A DNA stretch of 64,000 nucleotides, taken from Pollutimonas thiosulfatoxidans (GTDB lineage: Bacteria; Pseudomonadota; Gammaproteobacteria; Burkholderiales; Burkholderiaceae_B). The notes below the pieces were generated by a model. The model searched no databases, was not told the origin of the DNA, and worked only from the letters and a program-made list of their open reading frames with translations. Position numbers and translations under genes: made by a program. Shown here piece by piece: positions 1 through 8,849 of this stretch. Location of the stretch: positions 620,001 through 684,000 of the forward strand of contig NZ_CP022987.1 in assembly GCF_004022565.1 (NCBI RefSeq), in the 5' to 3' direction. Numbering within the stretch: position 1 is the stretch's first letter; each line of letters begins with the position of its first letter.

Positions 1-223
1 GATGCCAGGGCGTCGCGGATTTCTTGTACGCGGGCCACATTGACGTCGTTGTCGGTGCTTTCCAGGCTGGAAAGGTGCCGGGCCGCCGCGCTAAGGTCCA
101 CGGAAGCGCGGCCGCTGGCGGCTGCGCCGGTTGACGACACGCCAGCACTGCTCACGCCGTCTGTCCGCGCGCCAGCCACTGGGCCGGTGGTCGGGTTTTT
201 CAAGGGGGTGAGGTGATTTTCAA
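1..223 (-). CDS. flgM: FlgM anti-sigma-28 factor, 3' end cut by window, apparent frameshift
   Basis: FlgM binds FliA and holds back late flagellar genes until it is exported through the finished hook. The downstream frame (from about base 203 leftwards) reads a typical FlgM middle with a VDLSAAARHLSSL stretch followed by a helix ending VQEIRDALA. The natural start is TTG at 223, preceded by a CGGAG Shine-Dalgarno sequence and reading (M)KIT, as FlgM proteins usually begin. From there the frame hits a stop after seven codons, and the FlgM frame is reached only by a shift at the five-G run at 204-208 (five C in the gene). The alternative is initiation at TTG 203, which has no Shine-Dalgarno sequence. 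This may be a sequencing error, a phase-variable tract or a real lesion. The gene continues past base 1. Confidence 0.75.
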
Positions 224-272
224 GCGTATTCTCCGGGCTACTTCAGGTAGTGTACTGTGTCTGCTCAGAACT

Positions 273-299
273 TTTACGGCAGATCAGTCGAGAACTTTA
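273..299 (-). promoter_or_regulatory. Sigma-28 promoter of flgM
   Basis: On the minus strand the sequence reads TAAAGTTC, 11 bases, GCCGTAAA, against the FliA consensus TAAAGTTT-N11-GCCGATAA. It lies about 50 bases upstream of the flgM TTG start, between flgA and flgM. This allows FlgM to be resupplied late under FliA control, as in enteric bacteria. Confidence 0.75.
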
Positions 300-318
300 G
301 GGTTAGTGCCGGGTTTTG

Positions 319-1029
319 CTACATCAGTATCCGCACGGTATTGGCGTTGACCACCATGCCGCTGACGATCTGGCCCGAACTGGCCCTGACCTGTATTTGC
401 GTACCGGGCGCGCCGCTTTGCAGGGCCTGGCCTTCGCCCGTGGCGACAAAGCCGCGGCCGCGCGCTTCAGTACGCACCATTTGCCCACGTTGGATAGAGT
501 CCGGATTGCGCAAGGCGCTGGACTTTATCGGCCCACCGGCGGCTATGCGCTGGCTGGCAATGTACCCCACCGCTTGGCTGGGATCAAAGACGATGTTGTT
601 GGCCAAGCGCAAGATGTCGCCTTCGCGCGCGCCCAGGTCGTCCAGCGAAATCACGTCGCCCGACTCGATATTGCGGTTGGCGACATAGTAATAGCCCTGA
701 ATGCTTAAAGTCGCCTGTACGTAGGTGGTCCAGACCACCGGCGAGACGCAGCGCACGCTTATGGTCATCCGCGAACGCAACCTTTGCCCCGTGGGCAAAT
801 GCGCCTGCAGTTGGTCGCAAGCCTGTTGGCGCTGTATGCGGGGCGCTTCCACGGTGACTTCGACCGATCCGGGGTAGGTGCTGGCTTGGCTGCGCAGAAA
901 GTCTTCCACCTCGGCCGCCACGATGGCGGGATCCTGGATGGGCACCGATCGGACGGCGGACTGGGCGGCATGTGTGCTCGACAGGGCGGGCATCAGGGAC
1001 AGGGCTAAAACGAGCCAGAGCTTTTGCAT
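319..1029 (-). CDS. flgA: FlgA, P-ring assembly chaperone
   Basis: FlgA is a periplasmic chaperone that helps FlgI assemble into the flagellar P ring. The 236-residue product starts with a Sec signal peptide (about residues 1-21, ending THA) and has the SAF-type C-terminal region: an ESGDVISLDDL segment near residue 125 and a QRGQMVRTEARG segment near residue 185. The length is normal for the family. It faces left, divergent from flgB, and flgM follows with its own sigma-28 promoter, so it can be read alone or with flgM. Confidence 0.93.
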   Translation of the reverse strand: MQKLWLVLALSLMPALSSTHAAQSAVRSVPIQDPAIVAAEVEDFLRSQASTYPGSVEVTVEAPRIQRQQACDQLQAHLPTGQRLRSRMTISVRCVSPVVWTTYVQATLSIQGYYYVANRNIESGDVISLDDLGAREGDILRLANNIVFDPSQAVGYIASQRIAAGGPIKSSALRNPDSIQRGQMVRTEARGRGFVATGEGQALQSGAPGTQIQVRASSGQIVSGMVVNANTVRILM

Positions 1030-1157
1030 GAGGTCATTTTATAGAAGCCCTATTAGGCGCAACGCGGGAACTGGCCGACAAATGGCGCCTTATTTCATAC
1101 TTTGTTCTTCGAACCCCGCCTTTACTATGCACTGTATCTTCACGCAGCAGGTGACAT
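1030..1157. promoter_or_regulatory. Divergent control region flgA / flgB
   Basis: These 128 bases separate the starts of flgA and flgB and must hold both early or middle-class flagellar promoters. I saw no sigma-28 consensus and no clear sigma-54 motif, so FlhDC/sigma-70 control is likely by analogy. AGGTG at 1149-1153 is the ribosome site for flgB. Confidence 0.4.
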
Positions 1158-1568
1158 ATGATCGATCGTATCAGCGGCGATTTGGGTTTTTACCAAGAAG
1201 CGGTGGGCTTGCGCCAGAAGCGCATGGAAGTCCTGGCCGCCAATATTGCCAATGCCGACACGCCCAACTATAAAGCACGCGATTTCGATTTTACATCGGC
1301 GCTGCGCGATGCCATGGCCGGCGGCAGCATGCATTTGCCTGATACCCACTTGACGCTGACATCCACGCGCCACATTCCGGCCAAGGCGGTTGCGCCGGAT
1401 CCGGCCACGCTGCTGTATCGCCAGCCGCTGCAGCCCAGCATGGACGGCAATACGGTCGACATGGATGTCGAGCGCGTAGCCTTTGCCGACAACACAGCCA
1501 AATACCAGACCGATCTGCAGATTATTTCAGCTCGGATCAAGGGCATCATGGCGGCGCTGCAGCAGTAG
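1158..1568 (+). CDS. flgB: FlgB, proximal rod protein
   Basis: FlgB forms part of the proximal rod that crosses the periplasm above the MS ring. The 136-residue product has the conserved rod N-terminal motif, LAANIANADTPNYKARDFDF, near residues 28-47, and a coiled C-terminal helix. It is the first gene of the rightward flgBCDEFGHIJ run, with flgC starting 33 bases later. The ATG is preceded by AGGTG. Confidence 0.95.
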   Translation: MIDRISGDLGFYQEAVGLRQKRMEVLAANIANADTPNYKARDFDFTSALRDAMAGGSMHLPDTHLTLTSTRHIPAKAVAPDPATLLYRQPLQPSMDGNTVDMDVERVAFADNTAKYQTDLQIISARIKGIMAALQQ

Positions 1569-1601
1569 CCGCCATAGCCCCCGGATTTCACAGGATTATT
1601 T

Positions 1602-2018
1602 ATGTCGACGACCAGCATATTTCAGATCGCCGGATCCGCCCTGACAGCGCAGTCGCAGCGCATGAACGTCACGGCCAGTAATCTGGCCAACGCCGACAGC
1701 GTTGCAGGCCCCGATGGCCAGCCTTACCAGGCGCGTCAGGTGGTGTTCCAGATGACACCGGTGGCCGGGCAGTCGTATACAGGCTCGGTCGGCGGCGTGC
1801 GGGTGGCCGCTGTGGTCGAAAGCGCCGCTCCGCCGCGCCTGCAGTACGACCCCAAGAACCCCCTGGCCAATGCCGACGGTTATGTGGCCATGCCCAACGT
1901 TGATGTCGTGGCTGAAACGGTCAACATGATTTCCGCCTCGCGCTCGTATCAGGCCAATGTTGAGGTGATCAACACGGCAAAGAACCTGATGATGCGTACC
2001 TTGTCGATCGGCCAGTAG
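1602..2018 (+). CDS. flgC: FlgC, proximal rod protein
   Basis: FlgC is the second proximal rod subunit. The 138-residue product has the N-terminal rod motif (ASNLANADS near residue 26), the family's VAMPNVDVVAETVNMISASR segment near residue 95, and the C-terminal axial helix ending MMRTLSIGQ. An AGGA ribosome site precedes the ATG. It lies between flgB and flgD in the usual order. Confidence 0.95.
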   Translation: MSTTSIFQIAGSALTAQSQRMNVTASNLANADSVAGPDGQPYQARQVVFQMTPVAGQSYTGSVGGVRVAAVVESAAPPRLQYDPKNPLANADGYVAMPNVDVVAETVNMISASRSYQANVEVINTAKNLMMRTLSIGQ

Positions 2019-2058
2019 GCCGCGCTGACAGTTCAGACCTTTTTATTCGGAGCACAGC

Positions 2059-2745
2059 GTGGCTACAAGTCCCAACCCGGTCGGCAGTTCCAGCCCCAAT
2101 CCCATGGCTTATGGCCAGGCCAGTACCAATAGCCTGATGGGTGATACCCAGGACCGCTTCCTGACCCTGCTGGTTACACAATTGCAGAACCAGGATCCCC
2201 TCAACCCGATGGACAACGCGCAGGTCACATCGCAGATCGCGCAACTTTCCACGGTTAACGGCATCAATCAATTGAACAATACCCTGCTGGCGCTATCGGG
2301 CCAGATGGATGTTTCGCAATCCATGCAGGCCGCCAGCCTGATCGGTAAGGATGTGCTGGTGCCCGGCAGCAAGATATCTTTGGGCGGCGAAGCCGGCGCG
2401 AAGGTGTCGACGCCTTTCGGCGTTGACTTCATTTCGCCCGCCACCAAGGTTACGGTGTCCATCCTTGATGGCTCCGGCAAGGCCATACGCCAGATCGAAC
2501 TCGACCCGCAGCCTGCCGGTGTCTTGTCCATGGAGTGGGACGGCAAGGCCGACGGCGGAGCCGAAATGCCTGATGGCGCCTACACCGTGCAAGTGGCCGC
2601 CTTCGATGGAGACGGCAAGCCCGTGTCGGCGGGCGCCCTGATGTACGGCAAGGTGTCCAGCGTGGCGTATTCCTCCAATGGTTTGCAGCTGGATCTGGGC
2701 CTGGCCGGTCAGTTCTCCTTGCTGGACATTCGAAAAATTATGTAG
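2059..2745 (+). CDS. flgD: FlgD, hook-capping protein
   Basis: FlgD caps the growing hook and guides FlgE assembly; it is discarded when the hook is complete. The start is GTG after a CGGAG-like site. The 228-residue product shows the FlgD N-terminal signature (QDRFLTLLVTQLQNQDPLNPMDNAQ) near residues 30-55, then a FlgD Ig/tudor-like domain with a WDGKADGG turn near residue 160. Size and order are standard. Confidence 0.95.
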   Translation: MATSPNPVGSSSPNPMAYGQASTNSLMGDTQDRFLTLLVTQLQNQDPLNPMDNAQVTSQIAQLSTVNGINQLNNTLLALSGQMDVSQSMQAASLIGKDVLVPGSKISLGGEAGAKVSTPFGVDFISPATKVTVSILDGSGKAIRQIELDPQPAGVLSMEWDGKADGGAEMPDGAYTVQVAAFDGDGKPVSAGALMYGKVSSVAYSSNGLQLDLGLAGQFSLLDIRKIM

Positions 2746-2821
2746 TGGCGGCAGCATTGCTGCGGTGTCGCGGATGCGCGCCGCTTTCTTAAAACACAGT
2801 TAAAAGTCAACGAGGTTAATC

Positions 2822-4312
2822 ATGGGTTTCGGACAAGGTCTTAGCGGTTTGAATGCCGCTGCGCAGAATCTGGACGTCATCGGCAACAACATCGCCAACT
2901 CCGGCACGGTGGGCTTCAAGGCCGGCACGGCATCTTTTGCCGACGTCTACGCCAGCTCGCGTGTCGGCCTGGGTACGCAAGTGGCCGCCATCAACCAGCG
3001 CTTCACGATCGGTACGGTGTCCAACACCGGCAATCAGTTCGACATGGCGATCGACGGATCCAAGGGCATGTTCCGAGTAATGGATCAGAGCGGCAGCGTC
3101 TTGTATACCCGTAACGGGCAGTTCTCGCCAGACAAGGATGGTTATTTGATCAATGCGCAGGGCTATCGGCTGACGGGTTACGCGGAAGGGGGCACCAATC
3201 TGGTAGCCGTGCGCGTGCCCACCGGGAATATTGCCCCGTCGGAGACAGACATCGTGACGACCAAGCTGAATCTGGATGCGAATGCGCCGTTGGCGGGTGG
3301 TGAGGTTGTCGGTGTGACGGAGGTGTTCGGTCAGGTGGAGCTGGTCGGTGCAGGTGGCGGCACCTACAATTACACTATGAGCGGTGGAGCATTTCAGTGG
3401 ACGACTGCAGCCGGCGTTCCGCTGCCCCCGGGGGATCCGGGCTTACCCGCTGCTGGCCCATATACGACGGGAAGTGCCGGCTCGCCAGTAGTAATTGACG
3501 CTACAGCCACACCCAGCACCACGAATTTTGGTGTGGGTCCCAATAATACTGCCTATGTTGCTCCAGTCACGGCAGTTCCAGCCACAGCGTTCGACCCCGC
3601 CGTCGCCGGCACCTACACCCACTCGCTACCGATTAACGTCCACGACTCCCTCGGTAACTCTCATCAGTTAATGCAGTACTTCGCTAAGCGTCCTTCGGCT
3701 GATCCCACACAAAGCGTCTGGGACGTCTACTATCGCCTCGGAGGCCAGCCGGTGGACGACCCGGCTGATGGTGCAACGCAATTGACTTTCGACCAAGGCG
3801 GGCGTCTCGTGACCCCCACAGCGCCGGAGGGGTTCTTGAAGGTTACCGTGCCAGGTTCCACGCCTGCCGACGCTCTGGACTTCACCATCGACTACGCCAA
3901 CTCCACACAGTTCGGCGGCGACTTCACCTACACCTTCGGTCAGGACGGCTTCGCCACCGGCGAATACGCCAGCATGGCAATTGCGGCCGATGGTTCCATC
4001 GTCGCCAGCTACACCAATGGCGAGACCCAATCGATGGGCGCGCTGGTGCTGGTGGATTTTGCCAACGTACAAGGCCTGCAGCCCGTAGGCGGAAACGCCT
4101 GGGCCGAAACATCGAATTCGGGCCAGCCTATTCTGGGCCGTCCCGGCAGCAACAGCATGGCTCGCATCAAGGGCCAGGCGGTGGAAGAGTCCAACGTGGA
4201 CATGAGCCAGGAGCTGGTCAACATGATTATTGCGCAGCGCACCTATCAGGCCAATGCGCAAACCATCAAGACGCAGGATCAGATTCTTCAGACTCTGATC
4301 CAGATGCGTTAA
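2822..4312 (+). CDS. flgE: FlgE, flagellar hook protein (long form)
   Basis: FlgE is the hook subunit, the flexible joint between rod and filament. The axial N-terminus (GLSGLNAAAQNLDVIGNNIANSGT minus its ends) and the C-terminus (VDMSQELVNMIIAQRTYQAN) are well conserved. At 496 residues it is longer than the roughly 400-430 of many homologues. The extra length is a Pro/Thr/Ala-rich section around residues 165-260, inside the surface-exposed D2 region. It follows flgD at 76 bases with an AACGAGG ribosome site. Confidence 0.95.
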   Translation: MGFGQGLSGLNAAAQNLDVIGNNIANSGTVGFKAGTASFADVYASSRVGLGTQVAAINQRFTIGTVSNTGNQFDMAIDGSKGMFRVMDQSGSVLYTRNGQFSPDKDGYLINAQGYRLTGYAEGGTNLVAVRVPTGNIAPSETDIVTTKLNLDANAPLAGGEVVGVTEVFGQVELVGAGGGTYNYTMSGGAFQWTTAAGVPLPPGDPGLPAAGPYTTGSAGSPVVIDATATPSTTNFGVGPNNTAYVAPVTAVPATAFDPAVAGTYTHSLPINVHDSLGNSHQLMQYFAKRPSADPTQSVWDVYYRLGGQPVDDPADGATQLTFDQGGRLVTPTAPEGFLKVTVPGSTPADALDFTIDYANSTQFGGDFTYTFGQDGFATGEYASMAIAADGSIVASYTNGETQSMGALVLVDFANVQGLQPVGGNAWAETSNSGQPILGRPGSNSMARIKGQAVEESNVDMSQELVNMIIAQRTYQANAQTIKTQDQILQTLIQMR

Positions 4313-4322
4313 GTAGGGCTAT

Positions 4323-5069
4323 ATGGACCGCATCATCTACACGGCGGCGGGTGGCGCCGCCCGCGTGCTGGAGCAGCAGGCCGTCATCAGCAACAACATG
4401 GCCAACGTCAACACGGCGGGCTTTCGCGAGCAGTTGGCGATATACCGTTCCGTGCCGGTGGTCGGTGCTGCGCCCACGCTGCCTACCCGCGTATCCACGG
4501 TAACGTCCACGCCGTCCAGCAGCCTGGAGCAGGGCGTCATGGTGGAAACCGGACACGCCCTGGATGCGGCCATTACCGGCGAGGGCTGGTTCAGTGTGCA
4601 AACGCCGCAAGGCGAAGCCTATAGCCGAGCGGGCGAGTTCGCCGTTAACCAACAGGGCCTGCTGGTGAACCAGCAAGGCTATCCCGTGTTGTCGGCCGAT
4701 GGCGTGCCGGTGGAGATTCCCGATCGCGGCGCGGTTACCTTCTCGGGCGATGGGCAGATCTCTGCCCTGGGCGCGGGTGACAACCCCAACGACATTCAGC
4801 TTATCGGCCAGTTGAAGCTGGTCAACCCGCAGCCGGGCGCCATGCTGCGCGGCGACGATGGCCTGTTCCGCATGGGCAATGGCCAGCCCGTGCCGGCCGA
4901 TCCAGAGGTACGCATGATTGCGGGCTTCGTGGAAAAAAGCAACGTCAATCCGGCTGAAGCCATGGTGGGCATGATCGCCAATGCCCGCCGCTTCGAGATG
5001 CAGATGAAAGTCATACAAGATGCCAGCGCCAACGCCGAGCGTGCCAACTCCATACTTTCCACCAATTAA
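4323..5069 (+). CDS. flgF: FlgF, proximal rod protein
   Basis: FlgF is a proximal rod subunit. The 248-residue product begins MDRIIYTAAGG and carries ISNNMANVNTAGFREQL near residues 22-38, with the C-terminal NVNPAEAMVGMIANARRFEMQ axial motif. It starts 10 bases after flgE stops, which suggests translation within the same message. Confidence 0.95.
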   Translation: MDRIIYTAAGGAARVLEQQAVISNNMANVNTAGFREQLAIYRSVPVVGAAPTLPTRVSTVTSTPSSSLEQGVMVETGHALDAAITGEGWFSVQTPQGEAYSRAGEFAVNQQGLLVNQQGYPVLSADGVPVEIPDRGAVTFSGDGQISALGAGDNPNDIQLIGQLKLVNPQPGAMLRGDDGLFRMGNGQPVPADPEVRMIAGFVEKSNVNPAEAMVGMIANARRFEMQMKVIQDASANAERANSILSTN

Positions 5070-5119
5070 TTTTGTACCGGTACCGGCGCGCAGCCAGCGC
5101 CACCACAAGGATATAGATC

Positions 5120-5905
5120 ATGATACGTTCGCTCTGGATTGCCAAGACAGGCCTGGAATCGCAGCAGACCAATATGGATGTGATTTCCAATAACCTGGCC
5201 AACGTCAACACCACCGGCTTCAAGCGCAGCCGGGCCATTTTCGAAGACTTGATGTACCAGACGGTTCGCCAGCCAGGCGCCCAGGTTGGCGCTGCCAACC
5301 AGTTGCCTTCGGGCTTGCAGGTCGGCACCGGCGTACGCACGGTAGCGACCGAGCGCATCCATACCCAGGGCAACCTGAAGGACACCGGCAACAGCATGGA
5401 TATCGCCATCCAGGGCAAGGGCTTTCTGCAAGTCGAAATGCCTGACGGCACTTTTGCCTACACCCGCGACGGCAGCTTGCAAGTGGATCAGAACGGCCAG
5501 TTGGTAACGGCTGGCGGTTACCCGGTGCAGCCACCCATCAATATTCCGGACAACGCCCTGACGCTGACGATAGCCCGCGATGGCACGGTGTCGGTTACCC
5601 AGCCCGGCGCAACCGGCACCAACGTGCAGATCGGCCAATTGCAACTGAGCACCTTCATCAATCCGACCGGTTTGCAAAGCGCGGGCGAGAACTTGTATGT
5701 TGAAACCGATGCTTCGGGTCCTGCCAACTTTGCCCAACCGGGTCTGGACGGCGCGGGCCTGGTGCTGCAGCAGTACACCGAGACCTCCAACGTCAACGTG
5801 GCCGAGGAACTGGTCAATATGATCACTACCCAGCGCGCCTACGAGATGAACAGCAAGGCCATCCAGACCTCCGACCAAATGCTGGCGCGCCTGACGCAAC
5901 TGTAA
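5120..5905 (+). CDS. flgG: FlgG, distal rod protein
   Basis: FlgG builds the distal rod that passes through the P and L rings. The 261-residue product shows MIRSLWIAKTGLESQQTNMD at the start, SNNLANVNTTGFKRSR near residue 24, and NVNVAEELVNMITTQRAYEMN near the end, all typical. Length is exactly that of the family. flgH follows after 3 bases. Confidence 0.96.
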   Translation: MIRSLWIAKTGLESQQTNMDVISNNLANVNTTGFKRSRAIFEDLMYQTVRQPGAQVGAANQLPSGLQVGTGVRTVATERIHTQGNLKDTGNSMDIAIQGKGFLQVEMPDGTFAYTRDGSLQVDQNGQLVTAGGYPVQPPINIPDNALTLTIARDGTVSVTQPGATGTNVQIGQLQLSTFINPTGLQSAGENLYVETDASGPANFAQPGLDGAGLVLQQYTETSNVNVAEELVNMITTQRAYEMNSKAIQTSDQMLARLTQL

Positions 5906-5908
5906 ATA

Positions 5909-6595
5909 ATGCCTAAACGTTTTATCCGCTTGTTGTTGTGTTGCGCGATGGCCGTGGTGTCGGGCTGCGCCCTGGTGCCACCCGAGCCGGTGGTAACTGG
6001 GCCGCTGACGGCTCCGCCGCCCATGCCGCCGCCTCCTATTGCCCAGGCCAATGGGGCTATCTTCCAGCCCACAGCCTATGGCAACTATCCTCTATTTGAA
6101 GATCGTCGGCCCCGTAACGTGGGCGACATTGTCACGGTGGTGATCCAGGAAAAAACCAACGCGGCCAAGAACGTGCAGACCACCACGGATCGCAGCGGCA
6201 GCGCCGGCTTTGGCGTGGGCCTGGCACCGGCCATCCTGCCGACCGACCTGGGCGCCAAGCAAAACTTCGACATCACGGGCAGCAATGCCTCGGAAGGCAA
6301 GGGGTCGACCCGTGCCGACAACACATTCTCGGGCACGCTGACCACGACCGTCATAGGCGTGCTGCCCAACGGCAACCTGCAAATTGCCGGCGACAAACAG
6401 ATAGCGATCAATCGAGGCAGCGAGCACATCCGCTTCTCGGGCGTGGTCGATCCGCGTTCCATTACCGGATCCAACACCGTCTCGTCCACACAAGTCGCGG
6501 ATGCGCGCATCGAATTTCGCAGCAAGGGCACCATGGACGAAGTACAGACCATGGGTTGGCTCCAACGTTTCTTCCTGAATATTTCTCCGTTCTAG
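5909..6595 (+). CDS. flgH: FlgH, L-ring lipoprotein
   Basis: FlgH forms the outer-membrane L ring. The 228-residue product has a lipoprotein signal with lipobox VSGC (Cys20), then a Pro-rich linker (PPPMPPPPIAQ). The conserved LFEDRRPRNVGDIVTVVIQEKT block (near residues 61-82) is followed by the GSEHIRFSGVVDPRSI block near residue 170. flgI starts two bases after its stop. Confidence 0.96.
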   Translation: MPKRFIRLLLCCAMAVVSGCALVPPEPVVTGPLTAPPPMPPPPIAQANGAIFQPTAYGNYPLFEDRRPRNVGDIVTVVIQEKTNAAKNVQTTTDRSGSAGFGVGLAPAILPTDLGAKQNFDITGSNASEGKGSTRADNTFSGTLTTTVIGVLPNGNLQIAGDKQIAINRGSEHIRFSGVVDPRSITGSNTVSSTQVADARIEFRSKGTMDEVQTMGWLQRFFLNISPF

Positions 6596-6596
6596 C

Positions 6597-7751
6597 ATGG
6601 TGCCGGCTTTGATTTCCCTACTTACCCGTCGATTACGCTCCAGCGCCGGCCGGCTGCTTGTACTTGGCCTGGGTGCCGTCCTGATGATGGCGCCGCTAGC
6701 CTTGCAAGCCGAGCGGGTAAAAGACCTTGCCTCGATCCAGGGCGTGCGCGCCAACCAATTGATTGGCTACGGCCTGGTTGTGGGGCTGGATGGCAGTGGC
6801 GATCAGGTCCGCCAGACGCCTTTCACACAGCAAAGCTTGACCAATATGCTTTCGCAACTGGGCATCACCGTGCCGCAGGGCACGAATATGCAGGTCAAGA
6901 ACGTGGCCGCAGTCATGGTAACGGCGCGCTTGCCGGCCTTTGCGCGACCCGGTCAGACGGTGGACGTGGTCGTGTCGTCCATGGGTAATGCCAAGAGCTT
7001 GCGCGGCGGTACCTTGTTGATGACGCCTCTTAAGGGGGCCAACGGCCAGGTCTATGCGATGGCGCAGGGCAACCTGCTGGTAGGCGGTGCGGGCGCTCAA
7101 GCCGGCGGCTCCAGCGTGCAGGTCAACCAGCTTAATGGCGGCATCATTTCCAACGGCGCCATCATCGAACGCAGCGTACCCACTATTTACGCCCAGGACG
7201 GCATCATCAACCTGGAGCTCAACACCACCGACTTTGGCACCGCGCAAAACATGGTTGCCGCGCTGAATCAGCAGTTTGGCAGCGGTATTGCTACGGCGCT
7301 GGACGGGCGGGTGATCCAGGTTCGCGGACCTGCTGCCCCCGACGCCCAGGCCGCTTTCCTGTCGCAAGTTGAGAACCTGCAGGTCAGGGTCGCGCCAGCT
7401 CGCGCCAAGGTCGTTATCAACGCTCGTACCGGATCGGTCGTAATGAACCGCACGGTAACGATAGACGAGGCAGCCATCGCCTACGGCAACCTGTCGGTGG
7501 TGATCAGCCAGGAATCGCAGGTCAACCAGCCCGACACGCCGTTTGGCGGCGGGCAGACGGTCGTTACGGAAAACACCCAAATAGAAATGCGGTCCGACGC
7601 CGGCAGCCTGCAGCGCGTAACCACCAGCGCCAATCTGGCCGATGTGGTCAATGCCCTGAATGCCTTGGGTGCCACCCCTCAGGACCTGCTGTCCATCTTG
7701 CAGAATCTCAAGAGTGCGGGCGCGCTGCGCGCCGATCTTGAAATCATATAG
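6597..7751 (+). CDS. flgI: FlgI, P-ring protein
   Basis: FlgI forms the periplasmic P ring around the distal rod. The 384-residue product has a signal peptide (hydrophobic stretch about residues 19-36, cut after LQA). The start of the mature protein, ERVKDLASIQGVRANQLIGY, is nearly invariant in the family, as is its continuation into GLDGSGDQ. The start could be one of several upstream codons; the ATG one base after the flgH stop is chosen because it gives a normal basic signal-peptide N-terminus. Confidence 0.95.
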   Translation: MVPALISLLTRRLRSSAGRLLVLGLGAVLMMAPLALQAERVKDLASIQGVRANQLIGYGLVVGLDGSGDQVRQTPFTQQSLTNMLSQLGITVPQGTNMQVKNVAAVMVTARLPAFARPGQTVDVVVSSMGNAKSLRGGTLLMTPLKGANGQVYAMAQGNLLVGGAGAQAGGSSVQVNQLNGGIISNGAIIERSVPTIYAQDGIINLELNTTDFGTAQNMVAALNQQFGSGIATALDGRVIQVRGPAAPDAQAAFLSQVENLQVRVAPARAKVVINARTGSVVMNRTVTIDEAAIAYGNLSVVISQESQVNQPDTPFGGGQTVVTENTQIEMRSDAGSLQRVTTSANLADVVNALNALGATPQDLLSILQNLKSAGALRADLEII

Positions 7752-7759
7752 GTAGCGTC

Positions 7760-8749
7760 ATGGCCTTTGTTCAGTATATTCCGCGACCGACAGCCGATTC
7801 AGTTTCGTCCCTGGACTTCAGCGGGCTTAACAGCCTGAAGCAGGGCGCCAGTGTGGGCGCCGAGGCGCCCGCGCAAGCGCAACGCCAGGTCGCCCAACAG
7901 TTCGAGGCCTTGTTCATTCAGCAAATGCTCAAGCAGGCACGACAGGTGTCTACGCAGCCATCCCTGTTCGATAGCGATCAGACCCGCCTGGCGCAAAGCA
8001 TGAGCGACGAGCAGATGGCCTTGCAGTTGTCCAACCCTGGTCTGGGCCTGGCGCAGGCGCTGCTGGATCAGATGCAGGCGAACCAGGGCGGGCCTGCGCA
8101 TAAGCTGGGCAGCGAACCCACGCCGCCGGAACTGGCCGCCTCGCGTTTGCCGACGCTGCAGTCGCGCGTGGGTGACAACCGGCGCGAAGATGCTTCGTCG
8201 ATCTCGGCCTTGATCGACATGCTGGCACGCAACCCAATTACCGGGAAGATCTATTCCGCCATCAAGGGCGCGCCCGAACATATCCAGAATTTTGTCAGTC
8301 GCATGTCCGAGGCAGCGAAGGTGGCCGCTGCGGAAAGTGGGGTGCCTGAGAAACTGATACTTAGCCAAGCCGCGCTGGAGTCCGGTTGGGGCCGCCGCGA
8401 GATCAAGGCTGAAGACGGCAGTACCAGCTACAACTTGTTTGGCATCAAGGCGACATCCGGCTGGAAGGGCAAGGTCGTAAACATCATGACAACGGAATAC
8501 GAAAACGGTGTCGCCAAGAAGGTGCAACAACCCTTCCGTGCCTACGATTCGTATGCCGAGTCGTTCGCCGACTATGCCAGGCTGATCAGCCAAAATGACC
8601 GCTACCGCGACGTGGTGGGCGCAGCATCGGCGGAAGAGGCGGCACACCGCATTCAGGCTGCCGGCTATGCCACCGACCCGTCTTACGCCGACAAGCTTAT
8701 CTCCATCATGGGCTACTTCGATAGCGGACCACGCGGGCGCGCCGGATAA
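7760..8749 (+). CDS. flgJ: FlgJ, rod cap with peptidoglycan hydrolase domain
   Basis: FlgJ scaffolds rod assembly and opens the peptidoglycan. The 329-residue product has the rod-binding domain (QQFEALFIQQMLKQAR near residues 46-61). A C-terminal GH73-type glucosaminidase domain follows (about residues 165-320) with QAALESGWGRREI, whose Glu is the expected catalytic residue, and SYNLFGIKA. It has the two-domain architecture of beta/gammaproteobacteria. It closes the middle-gene run; flgK follows behind its own sigma-28 promoter. Confidence 0.95.
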   Translation: MAFVQYIPRPTADSVSSLDFSGLNSLKQGASVGAEAPAQAQRQVAQQFEALFIQQMLKQARQVSTQPSLFDSDQTRLAQSMSDEQMALQLSNPGLGLAQALLDQMQANQGGPAHKLGSEPTPPELAASRLPTLQSRVGDNRREDASSISALIDMLARNPITGKIYSAIKGAPEHIQNFVSRMSEAAKVAAAESGVPEKLILSQAALESGWGRREIKAEDGSTSYNLFGIKATSGWKGKVVNIMTTEYENGVAKKVQQPFRAYDSYAESFADYARLISQNDRYRDVVGAASAEEAAHRIQAAGYATDPSYADKLISIMGYFDSGPRGRAG

Positions 8750-8761
8750 AGCTGGGCGGGC

Positions 8762-8788
8762 TAAAGGTTTCCGGTGCAAAGCCGTTAA
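8762..8788 (+). promoter_or_regulatory. Sigma-28 promoter of the flgK-flgL-receptor-lipoprotein operon
   Basis: TAAAGGTT, 11 bases, GCCGTTAA on the plus strand closely matches the FliA consensus. It lies in the flgJ-flgK gap, about 60 bases before the flgK ATG. It makes hook-filament junction genes and the following chemoreceptor late genes. Confidence 0.75.
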
Positions 8789-8849
8789 CGCAGTAGGTAG
8801 TCTTTAATCACGGGCGGCGTGTCGCCACCCGACGCATAGCGGAATCTTC

